A stretch of 64,000 nucleotides of DNA, taken from the NCBI GenBank assembly GCA_949987705.1, contig OX465281.1, positions 195,969,112 to 196,033,111 of the forward strand, given 5' to 3'. The DNA is from Thereva unica (taxonomy: Eukaryota; Arthropoda; Insecta; Diptera; Therevidae). Each line of letters begins with the position of its first letter. Positions within the stretch are counted from its first letter, which is position 1. Under the pieces are notes generated by a model that saw only the letters and a program-made list of their open reading frames with translations, had not been told where the DNA came from and did no database searches. The position numbers and the translations under genes were made by a program. Below are positions 11,704 through 22,599 of the stretch, one piece after another.

Positions 11704-11961
11704 CACTAAACCTACCATGGACGGGTCAAATGTCCCATTTTAAACTTTTTGTCAGAATTTCTTGAAAATAACATAACATTAAATAAAATATATAAACTAT
11801 TTTGAATCGTTATTTGAAAAAAATTGTTTTATTCATGTACCAAATTGGCCTAATTGATATATTTTTCGCTAGACATAGTAATAGGTATAACATTTTAAAG
11901 ACGGGTCATTTGACCCGCTTTGGTAGGAATAGGAATACATGAAGTATCGGTAGGTTTAGTG
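11704..11961. mobile_element. TTAA-flanked MITE (piggyBac-like), copy 1
   Basis: The element reads CACTAAACCTACC at one end and GGTAGGTTTAGTG at the other, each flanked by TTAA (11700-11703 and 11962-11965). Subterminal GACGGGTCAAATG and GGGTCATTTGACCCG blocks face each other. TTAA duplication is diagnostic of the piggyBac superfamily in established classification. No coding capacity. A sister copy is at 32915-33173. Confidence 0.82.
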
Positions 11962-12119
11962 TTAAAATGCCCTATAACCTGCATGTAAACTCAAGAACTC
12001 CGTGAAGGCTGTAACCTACCTCTCCGTATTAGTTCATAATCTACTTCTCCGAGTCATTGGTTTATCGGTCCTTAGTAGACTCAACGCACCTCCTATGCTA
12101 TGCTGAGATAGACTGAGCA

Positions 12120-12560
12120 CGCTCCAGAGTTTGTCGAGTCGCCTTCGTACTACCGCGAACCTTACTTCATCGGCAAACACGAAAGCGACCGCTTCTTGCT
12201 AGAGGCGTAATGTTAGTACTTCATCGTTCGTGGCGATCCACTGGAGGGCCCTAGGACAAAGCCTTTGCGAACTCTGCATGTTTTCCTATAATTTCTTACT
12301 CCATGGTATGGCTCGCAGTGTAGTGTTTTACCTATAAGGAATTTTATCACAACGAGCACTAGATACTTCGGTGTATCCGACTTTACGAACGCTTCGGCGA
12401 TCTTGCTCCATTTCGCAGGGTTGAAAGCATTTTTCACGTCAAAGGTTGTCACTGCTATCATAGTCACCACATTGACTTTCTCTATCTAGCCTTCCTGAAT
12501 TGCTTTTTCGAAAAGTCGCCTGCACTGGGTATTTGGGAGTAATTTGTTATATTTCGCCCG
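12120..12560 (-). pseudogene. R1-like LINE reverse transcriptase fragment
   Basis: On the - strand the frame at 12213-12470 carries VTTFDVKNAFNPAKW (RT motif A region) and a degenerate VRKGFVLGPSSGS (motif B). Further on, AFVFADEVRFAVV replaces the usual FADD. This order and wording are typical of R1/I-group LINEs. Frames are broken and both ends are missing. Confidence 0.68.
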
Positions 12561-12602
12561 TTAAAAAAGCTTGTCAATGGGTTTGGGCTTGAGGGCCCAC
12601 GG

Positions 12603-12695
12603 TGCTGACGTCACTAGGTGCCTTTTTCACGGTATTCGCAGCTGTCAGTCTCTTTTACATTACATTGTTTCTGTATACCGTTGGTGCTACCACAA
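12603..12695. repeat. partial copy of the MULE-like MITE
   Basis: TTTTTCACGGTATTCGCAGC, TCTCTTTTACATTACAT and CTGTATACCGT match the right half of the element at 40292-40470. It abuts a truncated LINE and supplies the first 30 or so codons of the long open frame there. Those codons are therefore not LINE protein. Confidence 0.7.
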
Positions 12696-12751
12696 TTCCT
12701 TTGATATCGAGAAAAGTCGTAAGCGCAATCTTTTTGTTAATTTTCCAGGTT

Positions 12752-14632
12752 AACATAAACTCAACAAGCGACCCGGATAGACGTCACCAACTTGAACGGG
12801 AGTACTCTCAATTACACCGAGAGGTAAAGAGAAGTGTCCGGCGTGATAAAAGGCAGCAGATAAACGAGCTCGCAGAAAAAGCGGAAAACGCGGCAAACAC
12901 AGGCAACAGTAAAGTGCTGTACCAAATTACTAAACAGCTCTCGGGAAAGCACTCTACTAAAAAGCATGCCGTTAAGAGTGCGGATGGAAGGCTGCTGTGC
13001 AGCGACGAGGAGCAGCTCCAAAAATGGAGAGATTATTTCATCGCTGCCCTGAATGGCTCACTCACACAGGAACCTCAGGAAAACAGCAACAATGCACAGC
13101 CGATAAGAATCAACACCCGGGCCCCATCCAAGACGGAAATAGTAACCGCAATTCATGCGATGGCCAATGGTAAAGCAGCTGGAAAAGATGGCATCCCGCC
13201 AGAATTGTTGAAAGCCGACTCAAGCCTCATAGCAGATGCGCTTCAGCCAATCCTCGAATTAGCATGGAACACCTGTACTTTTCCGGAGGATTGGACGGAA
13301 GGTATCATAGTCAAAATACCCAAAAAGGGGGATCTAACAATATGCGACAACTGGAGAGGCATCTGTCTATTATCTACTGTGGGTAAAATCTTGTCCCACA
13401 CTATACTATCAAGAATAAGAGAGGCAGTAGATCAAACGCTTAGGAGGCAGCAGGCCGGATTCAGGAAGGGCCGTTCATGTATAGATCACATCAACACCTT
13501 AAGAATAATAGTGGAACAGTCTACTGAATTCCGATCCCCCCTTTACCTTGCTTTCGTAGATTATGAGAAAGCGTTCGACTCGGTTAATAGGAGCTTTATA
13601 TGGCAGGCATTACGGCGACGTGGACTGCCGGATAAGATAATAGAATTGATAAAAGCCCTATACAACAATTCCAAATGCAGAGTTCTCCATAACGGAAAAT
13701 TATCCGACAGCTTTGAGGTGAGTTCAGGAGTACGACAAGGATGCTTACTATCCCCATTACTATTTCTTATAGTAATAAATGACATTCTTGTTGGCGCTCT
13801 AGATAGTAGAACAGGCGGCATACAGTGGGGTTTGCTAGATCGCCTTAAGGACCTCGACTACGCAGATGATATCTGTTTGCTGGCCCACAGACATCAGGAG
13901 CTAAAAAACATGTTAAACAATTTGGCAACAGAAAGTAGTCTAGCAGGCTTAAGGCTGAATCCGAATAAAACCAAAGAAATGCGGATAAATGCAAACACAC
14001 TTGAACGGACAGAGCTGAATAACCGTGACGTGGAACTGGTAGATAAATTCTGCTACCTCGGTAGTATTATTACCGAAAATGGTGGTGCAGAAGAAGACGT
14101 CAGTTCCAGAATAAATAAAGCACGAAGCGCATATGCATGCTTGTTCCACATATGGAGATCAACGGAGATCTCAACCAACACCAAATTGCGGCTGTTCAAC
14201 TCCAACGTTAAGGCAGTTCTTTTGTACGGTTGCGAAACATGGAAAGTCACCCAATTCATCACAGGGCGCCTACAAGTCTTCATAAACAGATGCCTACGTC
14301 GTATCCTAAAAATCCGCTGGCAAGATAGAATTTCAAATGAAGAGCTATGGCGCCGTGCCGGCCAAGAAAGGATAGACGACCAAATCAGGCGAAGGAAATG
14401 GAATTGGGTTGGCCACACCTTGCGACGCGATAACGAAAATCTAGCCAAACAGGCCCTTGACTGGAACCCGCAAGGATCCCGTCGAGTTGGAAGACCTAGA
14501 ACAACGTGGAGGAGAACCCTACTAGCAGAGGCCGCAACTACTGGGAGATCCTGGTCAGAGCTAAGAGCTGTCGCGCAAAACAGAGTCCGCTGGAGGGCAA
14601 CTGTTTCCGCCCTATGTCCCACGAGGGATTAA
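12752..14632 (+). CDS. 5'-truncated LINE ORF2, reverse transcriptase with open frame
   Basis: The open frame runs 12602-14632, but LINE-like protein starts only near 12752, by comparison with the related copy at 52266-53510. The protein then shows a linker, GKAAGKDGIPPELLK, NWRGICLLSTVGK, QAGFRKGRSCIDH, motif A FVDYEKAFDSVN, motif B GVRQGCLLSPLLF and the catalytic LDYADDICLLAH (about 13850-13885). A C-terminal RRWNWVGHTLRR-type region closes with a stop at 14630. The endonuclease half is missing, so this copy cannot move alone. RT would copy LINE RNA at a nicked target. Upstream codons come from an unrelated MITE. The clade was not assigned; the family resembles insect LINEs often annotated as craniofacial development protein 2-like. 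Confidence 0.85.
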   Translation, partial: NINSTSDPDRRHQLEREYSQLHREVKRSVRRDKRQQINELAEKAENAANTGNSKVLYQITKQLSGKHSTKKHAVKSADGRLLCSDEEQLQKWRDYFIAALNGSLTQEPQENSNNAQPIRINTRAPSKTEIVTAIHAMANGKAAGKDGIPPELLKADSSLIADALQPILELAWNTCTFPEDWTEGIIVKIPKKGDLTICDNWRGICLLSTVGKILSHTILSRIREAVDQTLRRQQAGFRKGRSCIDHINTLRIIVEQSTEFRSPLYLAFVDYEKAFDSVNRSFIWQALRRRGLPDKIIELIKALYNNSKCRVLHNGKLSDSFEVSSGVRQGCLLSPLLFLIVINDILVGALDSRTGGIQWGLLDRLKDLDYADDICLLAHRHQELKNMLNNLATESSLAGLRLNPNKTKEMRINANTLERTELNNRDVELVDKFCYLGSIITENGGAEEDVSSRINKARSAYACLFHIWRSTEISTNTKLRLFNSNVKAVLLYGCETWKVTQFITGRLQVFINRCLRRILKIRWQDRISNEELWRRAGQERIDDQIRRRKWNWVGHTLRRDNENLAKQALDWNPQGSRRVGRPRTTWRRTLLAEAATTGRSWSELRAVAQNRVRWRATVSALCPTRD

Positions 14633-14639
14633 GGGGCAC

Positions 14640-14960
14640 ATAGAATAGCATTCTAAGCAAAAATTTGAAAAGTATGTTTGTGTGTGTGCGTACGTATTTG
14701 CTGCACGATATCGGGCGAGCCAAAAGGATATCGACCTCGTTAGGATATCATTCGAAGCGTATTGACGGAGATATGATCTGAATTTTTTTTTTTATAAAAT
14801 TCGGGCGAGCCGTTTTTTGGTTTAAACAACATAGGAGATTTTTGTACCGACACGATATCGCGCGAACCACAAAAGATATCGACTTCTTTGAGGTGCCGAA
14901 AGAAAAATATTAACGAAAAAATGCTCTGAAAAAAATTTCATAGCATTCGGTCGAGTCATT
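14640..14960 (+). repeat. degenerate internal part of the AACTTCCCAG-ended repeat
   Basis: AGCATTCTAAGCAAAAATTTG, a TGTGTGTGTGCGTACG tract and two units starting ACGATATCGGGCGAGCC (14704) and ACGATATCGCGCGAACC (14861) match the copies at 44397 and 50790. The unit spacing is about 157 bp here. It follows directly after the LINE stop. Confidence 0.7.
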
Positions 14961-15359
14961 TTTTTGTTTAAATGGAAAAACTTCGACTAAATTTCAAAAA
15001 GACCTTAAATTGATAACGTTAATAAACTCGTTGGAATGTAACTCGTTCAAAGAGATTTTTTTGTCTTATGCACAGGCTGTGCGGCGGCTGGCATGTGCAG
15101 AGTGTGCAACTGCACAGGACCCCTTCGTGTTCGTAAAAATGTTTTAGCAATCAAAATCATTTGAATTCATTATTTGAATTTTTACATCATTGAATCGGCC
15201 ACACAATGGGAAGTGAAGTGAAGTTAGGTGGCATTGCATATGAATGTATGAGAGTGGCCAAAATGGAAGTAAGTGGAAGTTACATTTACATCAGTGGAAG
15301 TAATGTCTACTTCACTTCTGCGTTGCTTTTCATTTAGTTTGGCCTAATCTCCTCCTAAA
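14961..15359. other. no gene seen
   Basis: Non-coding sequence between a repeat and the hAT remnant. Three AGTGGAAGT words are the only local pattern. Confidence 0.5.
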
Positions 15360-17870
15360 TTCGATCAGATTATGGATGAGCATTTGCGCCTTGCTCAGCC
15401 AAACCAAAATGCTAACCGACAAAACATTCATTATCTTTCGTCGAACATCCAAAATGACGTGATCGCTGCTCTCGCTGGCGCATTACGTTATGCTGTTGTG
15501 TAGCAAATCATAAAGAGCAAATTTTATTCTATTATTTGCAGTCAGCAATCTGCCATTTCGCATACCGAGCAACTTTCGCTCACAATTCGTTACCTTCGCT
15601 ATGTTAAAGAAATTAATAAGCTCATTATTTTCGAACGATTCGTAATATTCAAAGCAGTAAATTAAAAAATCGGGCAAGGCATCACCGATTTACTGATGGA
15701 AATGTTAACGCATATTGGCCTCAACATAGACGAATTGCGCGGTCAGAACTACAACAACGGCTCCAACATGAAAGTTAAAAATCATTCTCGATATAAATCC
15801 TCTAGCTGCGTTTGTCCCCTGCGCCTGCCATTCGCTTAATCTCATTTTAGACGATGCAGCGAAGGCTTCAGGCGAACTTTTCAATTTCTTTTTCAACTGT
15901 GCAGGAAGTGTATTATGTTTTTTCGCGTTGACCAACCGATGGACAATTCCCCAGAAGCACGCACCGACCGCTCAAGGTGTTCAGGTGAAGCCTCTGTCCG
16001 ATACCCGTTGGTGAAGTCGAGAGAATGTTCCCGATTGTGTAGTCGAAATTCTTCCGCAAATTGTTAACGCACTGTTCAACTGTGGCCGTAGAAAGTGGCA
16101 CATAAACCGATTTGGTAAGGGCTCATCAAATAAAAAGCTTAGCGCATAAATGCAGCTCTTATAAATTCACATTAACAGCCGTTATTTGGCAAGACATCCT
16201 GGCAGCCATTAATAAAGTTTCAATTTACAATCCGCAACGATGGAACTGCGTCATTAAACGGCATCTCGAACGTTTGCCCAATTCAGAATTGCCAGAGGAC
16301 TTTTCGCCGGTGCCGTACGCAATGCATGGTCCCAGGGCTGCCGATCTCGACAATGAATTTGGAGTATTGGTAGATTTTCCTGCGGCAGAAAATGATTGCC
16401 AATCCGTACGAACAATTTCGCATTGGATTTTATAATTACATTCTCAACATCGCAATCTCTGCACTGGGCGAGCGTTTCGATTCATTGTTTGATGTCGAGC
16501 AGCATTGCGACTTCCTGCATTACAATAATGATACCGGATTCAAGTCAGACAAGAGCAATGCATGCTGCTCGAGGAAAAGCCCGACATCCTACCACTAGAA
16601 TATGGACATCAGTGGCAAGGATCTCTGCTACAAAATATCAATGTACGCTTCCATTACTTCCGAAGCTTGCAAAGGCATTTGTAGCCCAATCGGATTTTTA
16701 AATTCGCTATGCTCGAGAGGTATTATGGAAATATTCCCGAACCTTGTGATCGCTTAAAGGCCGGGACACACATATCCGCACCGCGTCCGCACCGCATCCG
16801 CACCGTGTCCGGGCAAAAACAAAACTCAAGTAATTTGACCCGGTGCGGACACGGAAATGTGGGGACTTACTGGTAAAATTATACTTCTTTACTTTCTCTC
16901 CGTGTGTTGTCCGACACACGGTGCGGATGCGGTGCGGACACGGTGCGGATATGTGTGTCCCGGCCTTTATGCGTCTTCAGCACAATTCCAGTTGGAGTCG
17001 CTACCGCGGAGCGAGGCTTCTTCAAACTGAAATTGATAAAATCATATTTCCGGAACATCATGTCTGTTCAGTCTTATAAATCATTATCTAAAAAATAGTA
17101 AAATTATCAAATTTAGATCAAATCTTTTTAAACATCTTTACCATTAAAAAGATTCTCCGCATATGAAAATTTGTCGTCCAATCAAGGTAAACATCCAGCC
17201 CGGCTGCACCCGTCCTAAAATGAAAATTAATTTAACACAAAGCACTAATTCTTACAAAACAAAAATACCAACCTGACAACCCTAGGAAAAGCACAAGCAC
17301 CTCCTCCACAGCACATCTATCAGTCCGTCCTGAAATATAGAAAACAAGTTAAAACAAACCACAAAAACCAAAATATAAATCAAAACTTACCCAAAGATGG
17401 AAAAAGTGACAGTCAAGTGTCAACACCAATCCTTAGCCAGAAATACGATCTACAACGTCAAGCAGGGTTCTGCAATTCCCCACCAGGTTCCACAGACCCA
17501 TTGTAGGGCTGCAGATAAATATCAGAGCGCGTTGCTCAGAAAGCTTAGATCATATTTGATATTTTATTTGTAATGAGATAGAAGAAAATCAGCTGAGGCT
17601 TAGTGAATTTATTGAAGTTATTTGTAAAATACGAATTTGGTAATAAATACGTAAACTTGAATTAATGCAGCAGTCTTTTACTCTAAGGTCTCGTTGTAAT
17701 CACTGAGTTTTGCAGATAGGCTATCAAAGCCCTAAACAATGTCCGACCACCGATTGTCCAATTTGGCTATCAATTCAATTGAAGGCTATTGTTTGGCCAA
17801 TCTGACACAAGAGGACATAGCCAGCAGTTTCCCTTCCATGAGCGCAAGAAAAGATCTGCGCGCATAATTT
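15360..17870 (+). pseudogene. ZMYM1-like hAT transposase (DUF4371 type), dead
   Basis: Read across frames on the + strand, the text follows the hAT family order. LSSNIQNDVIAALAGALRYA occurs near 15430. A domesticated-type catalytic region follows with GITDLLMEMLTHIGLNIDEL and NYNNGSN (15680-15775), then LKPLSDTRW-like wording near 15990. The C-terminal dimerisation motif TIPVGVATAERGFFKLKLIK (about 16985-17045) resumes as MSDHRLSNLAINSIE at 17740. Stops and frame changes are frequent. A MITE (16757-16967) and about 670 bp of other DNA (17065-17735) interrupt it. The N-terminal zinc finger is missing. Confidence 0.82.
16757..16967. mobile_element. TA-flanked MITE inside the hAT remnant
   Basis: Termini AAGGCCGGGACACACATATC and GATATGTGTGTCCCGGCCTT are inverted and flanked by TA on both sides (16755-16756, 16968-16969). 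Subterminal tandem words of the form CCGCACCG(C/T)(G/A)TCCGC recur on both arms. TA duplication fits Tc1/mariner-type MITEs. The two hAT coding halves join across it. Confidence 0.85.
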
Positions 17871-18299
17871 TCGCCGTCTTAATAGGGCATGTGAATCGAC
17901 GATTAAACATTACTTAGGGGCCATTTTCCATAATTCTGTCCCGGGAACGGGTCTCTCTTTATGAAGGAAAGTCCGCGAGCGAAGCGGGCGAAAATTTTTT
18001 TTCGACTCTCTGAGCCTTCTCGTGAAAATTTTGCATAGGGCCTCAAATTGTTTGGCGGCGGCACTGTGCACAGCGGTAGCTTTCCAACAAAACATCACTT
18101 GTCAAAATCCAGCAATCTTTAAAAATCGTGCAAAAATTACGTTACCCTTTACAAACATCACGAATTTTTCAAACCTTAGATCAACAATTGACGGCGACTA
18201 GGGAAATAGTGGATTTATCACTATTATAGTTATTTGAACTTCGAATACTAGTCAATTTCCCAGTAGCGCTAAACATATTCCTATTTTGTAAGAAGTCAG
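17871..18299. other. no gene seen
   Basis: Downstream of the hAT remnant. Short frames only; no recognised element. Confidence 0.5.
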
Positions 18300-18619
18300 T
18301 TTTTTTTATATGAAAAAACTAAGCTTAGGAGTAACCCTTTATACGACCAGTCCGTCATGTCGTTCAGTTCATGGTGTAATGTCTAGTAGTAAGCTTGGTT
18401 TGAAGGATAGAGGAGAATAGAAAAGGTTAGCGCGGTCTGGAGGGTGTAGTCGAAAATGACGATGAGCCTCACGTGTGAACTCTAAGGTGTTGTACAAGTT
18501 CCGAAATACTGATTGCGGGAGATTATTCCTCAGTCGACTTGTTCTATTCATAAACGAACTTCTAAACCGTATTGTGCGCGAACGGAGGGGCTGTAGGGTA
18601 AAGGGGTGAGCCGTCGGGC
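18300..18619 (-). pseudogene. LINE 3' end, truncated
   Basis: On the - strand the end of an RT protein is seen (FRSSFMNRTSRLRNNLPQSV), a wording typical of LINE ORF2 C-termini. A 3' UTR follows with TAGACATTACACCATGAACT, GACATGACGGACTGG, an AAGGGTTACTCCTAAGCTTA block and a poly(A) (T run at 18300). It is cut at 18619 by the TAGTGATGAGC-ended element. A second copy lies at 59487-59900. Confidence 0.75.
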
Positions 18620-18791
18620 TAGTGATGAGCAAACGCAAGAACAAGACAGGACTAGTCTAGTCTCTTTCTTGTCTTGTTTAGTCTGTCTTGTTCTTGCAGG
18701 CATAACTAAGTCTTGTTCTTGTGCTTGGTCTTGCTAAATGTGCAAGAACAAGAAAAGCCTGCAAGAACAAGACCATTTTTGCTCATCACTA
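18620..18791. repeat. CAAGAAC-rich element with TAGTGATGAGCAAA ends
   Basis: Begins TAGTGATGAGCAAACGCAAG and ends TTTTTGCTCATCACTA. The interior is made of CAAGAACAAGAC words on both strands and can fold on itself. Same termini as the element at 11360-11479. Confidence 0.7.
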
Positions 18792-18818
18792 ATTTGAACC
18801 AGCGTTTTACGTTTTATA

Positions 18819-19310
18819 CCATGTTCGCACTGAGCCGAAATTACGTGATTTCGGAAAGTGATTTTGAAATTATGTAGAACCGTTCGCACTGGATTGAAAT
18901 GATTTCGTTTGACAGTTTTTCCTAGCACTACTCATGTCTTCGTTTTTTTCTGCCCGAATTTCAATAGCAATTCCTCTTATAACAAAGCCCATAGCTTATT
19001 TATTTAATATATCTTGGGTTTTTGTATTTTGAAGAATGTTAAAATTTGCAAAATCAAAATTGCGTTATCAAAATGTGTCAAACTGACAAGTTCACCATCA
19101 AGAGAGACGTGCTGAATTGAGCTGAATTCGATTTTTAGGTTTGAGTATTGGCTTCGACATGATTTCGTTCGTAATTTTGCCAAAATTACGAGGTTTGAGA
19201 TGATTTAGAAATCACAAGAATACATGGGAAATCACATGATTTTGAACGTGATTTAAGCGAAATCACCAAAATAGCCGAAATCACGTAATTTCGGCTCAGT
19301 GCGAACATGG
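18819..19310. mobile_element. TA-flanked MITE, 492 bp
   Basis: CCATGTTCGCACTGAGCCGA at the left and its complement at the right are flanked by TA (18817-18818, 19311-19312). Inverted identity runs for about 36 bp, through AAATTACGTGATTTCGG. GATTTCG and its variants recur inside. No coding capacity. Tc1/mariner-type by its TA duplication. Confidence 0.85.
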
Positions 19311-19367
19311 TATTAGGTTTATCGGTTTTTTTAAGAAGTAGAATTATGGCATTATAAAGACAAATAG

Positions 19368-20318
19368 TAGTCCATTCAAAACGCGCGTTAGGGTGTTCCA
19401 AAATAACACCGTTAAGAAAATCGAACCCTAAAGGTTTTTGGGGTCGCTGATCACGAAAATCGGGGTCCCGCGGTCCTAAAACATGGGCGTCACCCTTAAA
19501 AATGCAAAAAACGCCCCTTTTTAGGGGGTTTTCGCGATTATTTCAATAATAATGAAAACTAATGCAATGAAATACACTTTTTTTAATATTTATTTGCGAA
19601 GGTGGTTGATTTGTACTAAATCAAGGCGAACTTTATGATAAGGGGTAATCCTAAAGGGTTGAAACCACCCCTTAATCGGCTAAAAATAGAAAAATTGTAA
19701 AAACTACTTTTTTTTCAAGTTCAAATCCGATTGTGGGGGTACTGTCAGGTAAAAATAAATTATTTTCAACCCTTAAGGGGTTAAAACTACCCCTACAATT
19801 ATAAAAAACAGCTTTATATAAAAAAAATTGCAAAAAAAAAATTTTTTTTGCTTTTTGGTTAAAATTTGGTTCAATAGGTATTATCAGCCAATAATTTATT
19901 ATTTTCAAGCCTTAAGGGGGTAAAACTACCGCTACATTAAAATTGTAATTGAAAAAAATGCAAATGCATTTTTTTTATATAAAATTGATTTTTATAATTG
20001 TAGGGGTACCACCCCTAAGGTTTCAACCCTTTAGGGTTACCCCTTATCATAAAGTTCGCCTTTATTTAATACAAATCAACCACCTTCGCAAATAAATATT
20101 AAAAAAAGTGTATTTCATTGCATTAGTTTTCATTATTATTGAAATAATCGCGAAAACCCCCTAAAAAGGGGTGTTTTTTGCATTTTTAAGGGTGACGCCC
20201 ATGTTTTAGGACCGCGGGACCCCGATTTTCGTGATCAGCGACCCCAAAAACCTTTAGGGTTCGATTTTCTTAACGGTGTTATTTTGGAACACCCCCCCCC
20301 CGCGTTTTGAATGGACTA
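19368..20318. repeat. foldback element, arms about 300 bp
   Basis: Left arm 19368-19668 and right arm 20010-20318 are near-perfect reverse complements, starting AGTCCATTCAAAACGCG. They share GGGTGTTCCAAAATAACACC, CGGGGTCCCGCGGTCC and AATATTTATTTGCGAAGGTG. The loop has further short repeats of CCTTAAGGGGTTAAAACTAC in both orientations. No transposase is seen. A run of ten C at 20292-20301 marks one arm only. Confidence 0.85.
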
Positions 20319-20644
20319 GAAGTGCGATTGATGAAAATAAGTTCGATGACGAGATTGTTGTGTTTGCGCCCCCCCAAATTGTGTGCACCGCACTCTGGGA
20401 GGGGCCTGCCTAGAATTTGAAGTTCATCCCTGAACTTCTAGTACAAGTATTTACAAAACGTTTACGCTTTCGGTAAAGTCTGTCTAATCCTTTACATTGA
20501 ATAATTTTGCTTAGGCACCAGTTCTGATACTAGCCAATTTCTCACTATTTCTGCATGAACAAGTCAGTTTATCAATACTACATTATTAGGAGTTGGGCTA
20601 GTTTGGAGAATCAAGGGTGTTTGGTGTGATTTTTCTTATAATTT
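20319..20644. other. no gene seen
   Basis: Spacer between the foldback and a repeat end. Nothing recognised. Confidence 0.45.
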
Positions 20645-20765
20645 GTTGTTATTATTACTCATTTATTATTAAAGTATCCTTTCATAATATGCAACATTCG
20701 TCATACTGGGAAGTTTAGGGTGTGGACCGAAAGGGTGCAACACACAACCCAACTAGTTTAACATT
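20645..20765 (+). repeat. 3' end of the AACTTCCCAG-ended repeat
   Basis: CATTTATTATTAAAGTATCC, then ATACTGGGAAGTTTAGGGTG, TGGACCGAAAGGGTGCAAC and a final CAACCCAACTAG match the 3' ends of the copies finishing at 46277 and 47979. The common end is CTAG followed by TTT. Confidence 0.75.
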
Positions 20766-20967
20766 AGTTTTTATTATTTTACTTTAAGATGTCAATACTC
20801 TTAACATCAATTTCTCAACGTATGTTTTTGTTTATTAATTATAATTTCCTCAGTCCACTTCAACGACAACATACTTTACCCAATTAAAAATGCCACAATG
20901 CTTAATAAAACTTACTTTTGTTAATTTAAAATAATTTTTCCATATTAAATAAGTTTTCCACTTCTAG

Positions 20968-21027
20968 GGCAGTGACGAATCGGCGGCGGAAGTGCATGCA
21001 TTTGATGACATCAAAACGTTGATGAAG
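20968..21027 (+). CDS. candidate 60-nt internal exon, probably of the SLC38-like gene
   Basis: The stretch is bounded by a good acceptor (TTTTCCACTTCTAG, ending 20967) and a strong donor (GTGAGT at 21028). It is 60 nt and open in the frame giving 20 residues that start GSDESAAEVHAF and end KTLMK. The acidic, soluble composition suits the cytosolic N-terminus of an SLC38 transporter. Its phase (0 at both ends) fits directly to the phase-0 exon at 55711. That the two are one gene is inference; the exon itself rests on splice signals and frame. Confidence 0.5.
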
Positions 21028-22590
21028 GTGAGTCCTGAAACTTTTCTATAAATAAATAAACCAGGATAGAAACATGCTAATTTTTGCATAACATTTCCAC
21101 TTCAAACAATTCAAGGGCCCCCAACTGTTGGTAAATAGAGAACTCCTTTCGTCTCTGTGCTGTGCACTCTCCGCAAACGAGTCCTTCTTGCAGCGAATGA
21201 AATTAAAATTCATCAAATTAATAAGTTTCCAGCCTCGGCAGGAGGCTAGCAGAAAGTCCTGGAAGCGAGCCCGACAACCCATTAATATTCCGGTCTCTTC
21301 CAGTACCGGTCTCCTTTAGTTTCGTAATTAAAACGTTTTGCTCGACATCTTCTATGCCAACACCTACGATTCGACGAGGACGAGCGCCAGGACCTGCAGG
21401 AATGCCGGGGATAAAGCATAAATTAAATTATGCTCTCGTTGTGACTATGCTGGGAGGCAGCTAGGCTGCTGTAGCCTAGACGACAGAATTTATTTCCGTA
21501 ATACCTTAATGTGATTCAGGTGCTCCTAACGATTTAACCAACTCGATCGATCCGGGCTGTGCAAAGGCGCCTCTGCAAATGCCTACGACCTGCATAATGC
21601 AGCAAATACCAGCGGAAGACTAAAATCAATACGGAATGTGCCATGGAATTTGGGTGAAGGTAAGGATTATCGCCCAAGGACTCCTGGACGGAAACTAAGA
21701 GGCAACCATGAATCTTTCGGGGAGTGGGACTTCATTTCCGGTAGGAGGCCTTCACCTGACGCTAAGTAACGGGAAATCCATTAAGGCATAGAAAAATGGT
21801 TCTCAGGATCTTACCCGGGGCTGCCGGAAAATATTTCATGTTGTCCATGACTCTATCTCGCGCCGAGGCTTTCCATGCAACCAAATTGGATTTGAGCATC
21901 TCGGCGCTCCCTGGATATAAATTGTGGTGAATAATTTGCACCAAATGGGAGGCACGAAATCCAGATTAAGATTATATACTTTTTGGTAATTGGTAAAGAA
22001 CGTTTTGGGCTTTGTTATTGGACTTTTTGAATTACTGTTCAGCGATACCTTCACAACGTTTGTTAACGATTTTTTTAAAGTAGGTCGACAGCAGGATATT
22101 GCGACGAAGTTTGGTCAAATGCTGCAAATCGAATTGAAGTTATTGATAGACATTCGCTTAGCACCAATAAATCACATTCGTTCAGCGGAAGTTGTCAATT
22201 TATCAACTAACTGCAAGTCACCTTTTCGGATATTATATTTAGTCATCGTTTTCATCAACCCAATTCTAGGTGCAGACTTTAAATGTATAATGAAGTGTGA
22301 GGAAGGTAAGATATGAGGTAGACGGAATCTATAACGCCTGATTGAATATTAGGCACTCCAACAGAACCTATGACTAGTTATACATTATTTTATTGTTCCG
22401 CTCCCAAAGTTGTCCTTTTCTGTTTCAATCGACGGGAACAAATTGTCTTTTTAAAGAGTATGACCGTAGAAAATGCTACAGTTAAAATTGGTCATATTTG
22501 GTACCTTTTGACATAAACTCAGTTTGAGATATGTGGGAGTACTCTGCGTAGATTGCTGCCTTATTAATGAAAATATCTTATAGGGCTACA
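21028..22590 (+). other. intron-like DNA after the candidate exon, no element recognised
   Basis: Mixed-composition DNA without TE signatures I recognise. Short frames around 21128-21319 and 21990-22316 resemble no known family. If the two SLC38-like exons belong together this is the start of the intron. Confidence 0.4.
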
Positions 22591-22599
22591 AAAATATAG

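Noticed and set aside
12602..12750. Hydrophobic N-terminus of the long LINE frame as a signal or membrane segment
   Set aside because: It is translated MITE sequence with a non-coding relative at 40292-40470.
21990..22316. Open frame ending in FINPILGADF, like the protease/RT junction of gypsy elements
   Set aside because: Only about ten residues agree; the upstream text has no protease and nothing downstream resembles RT.
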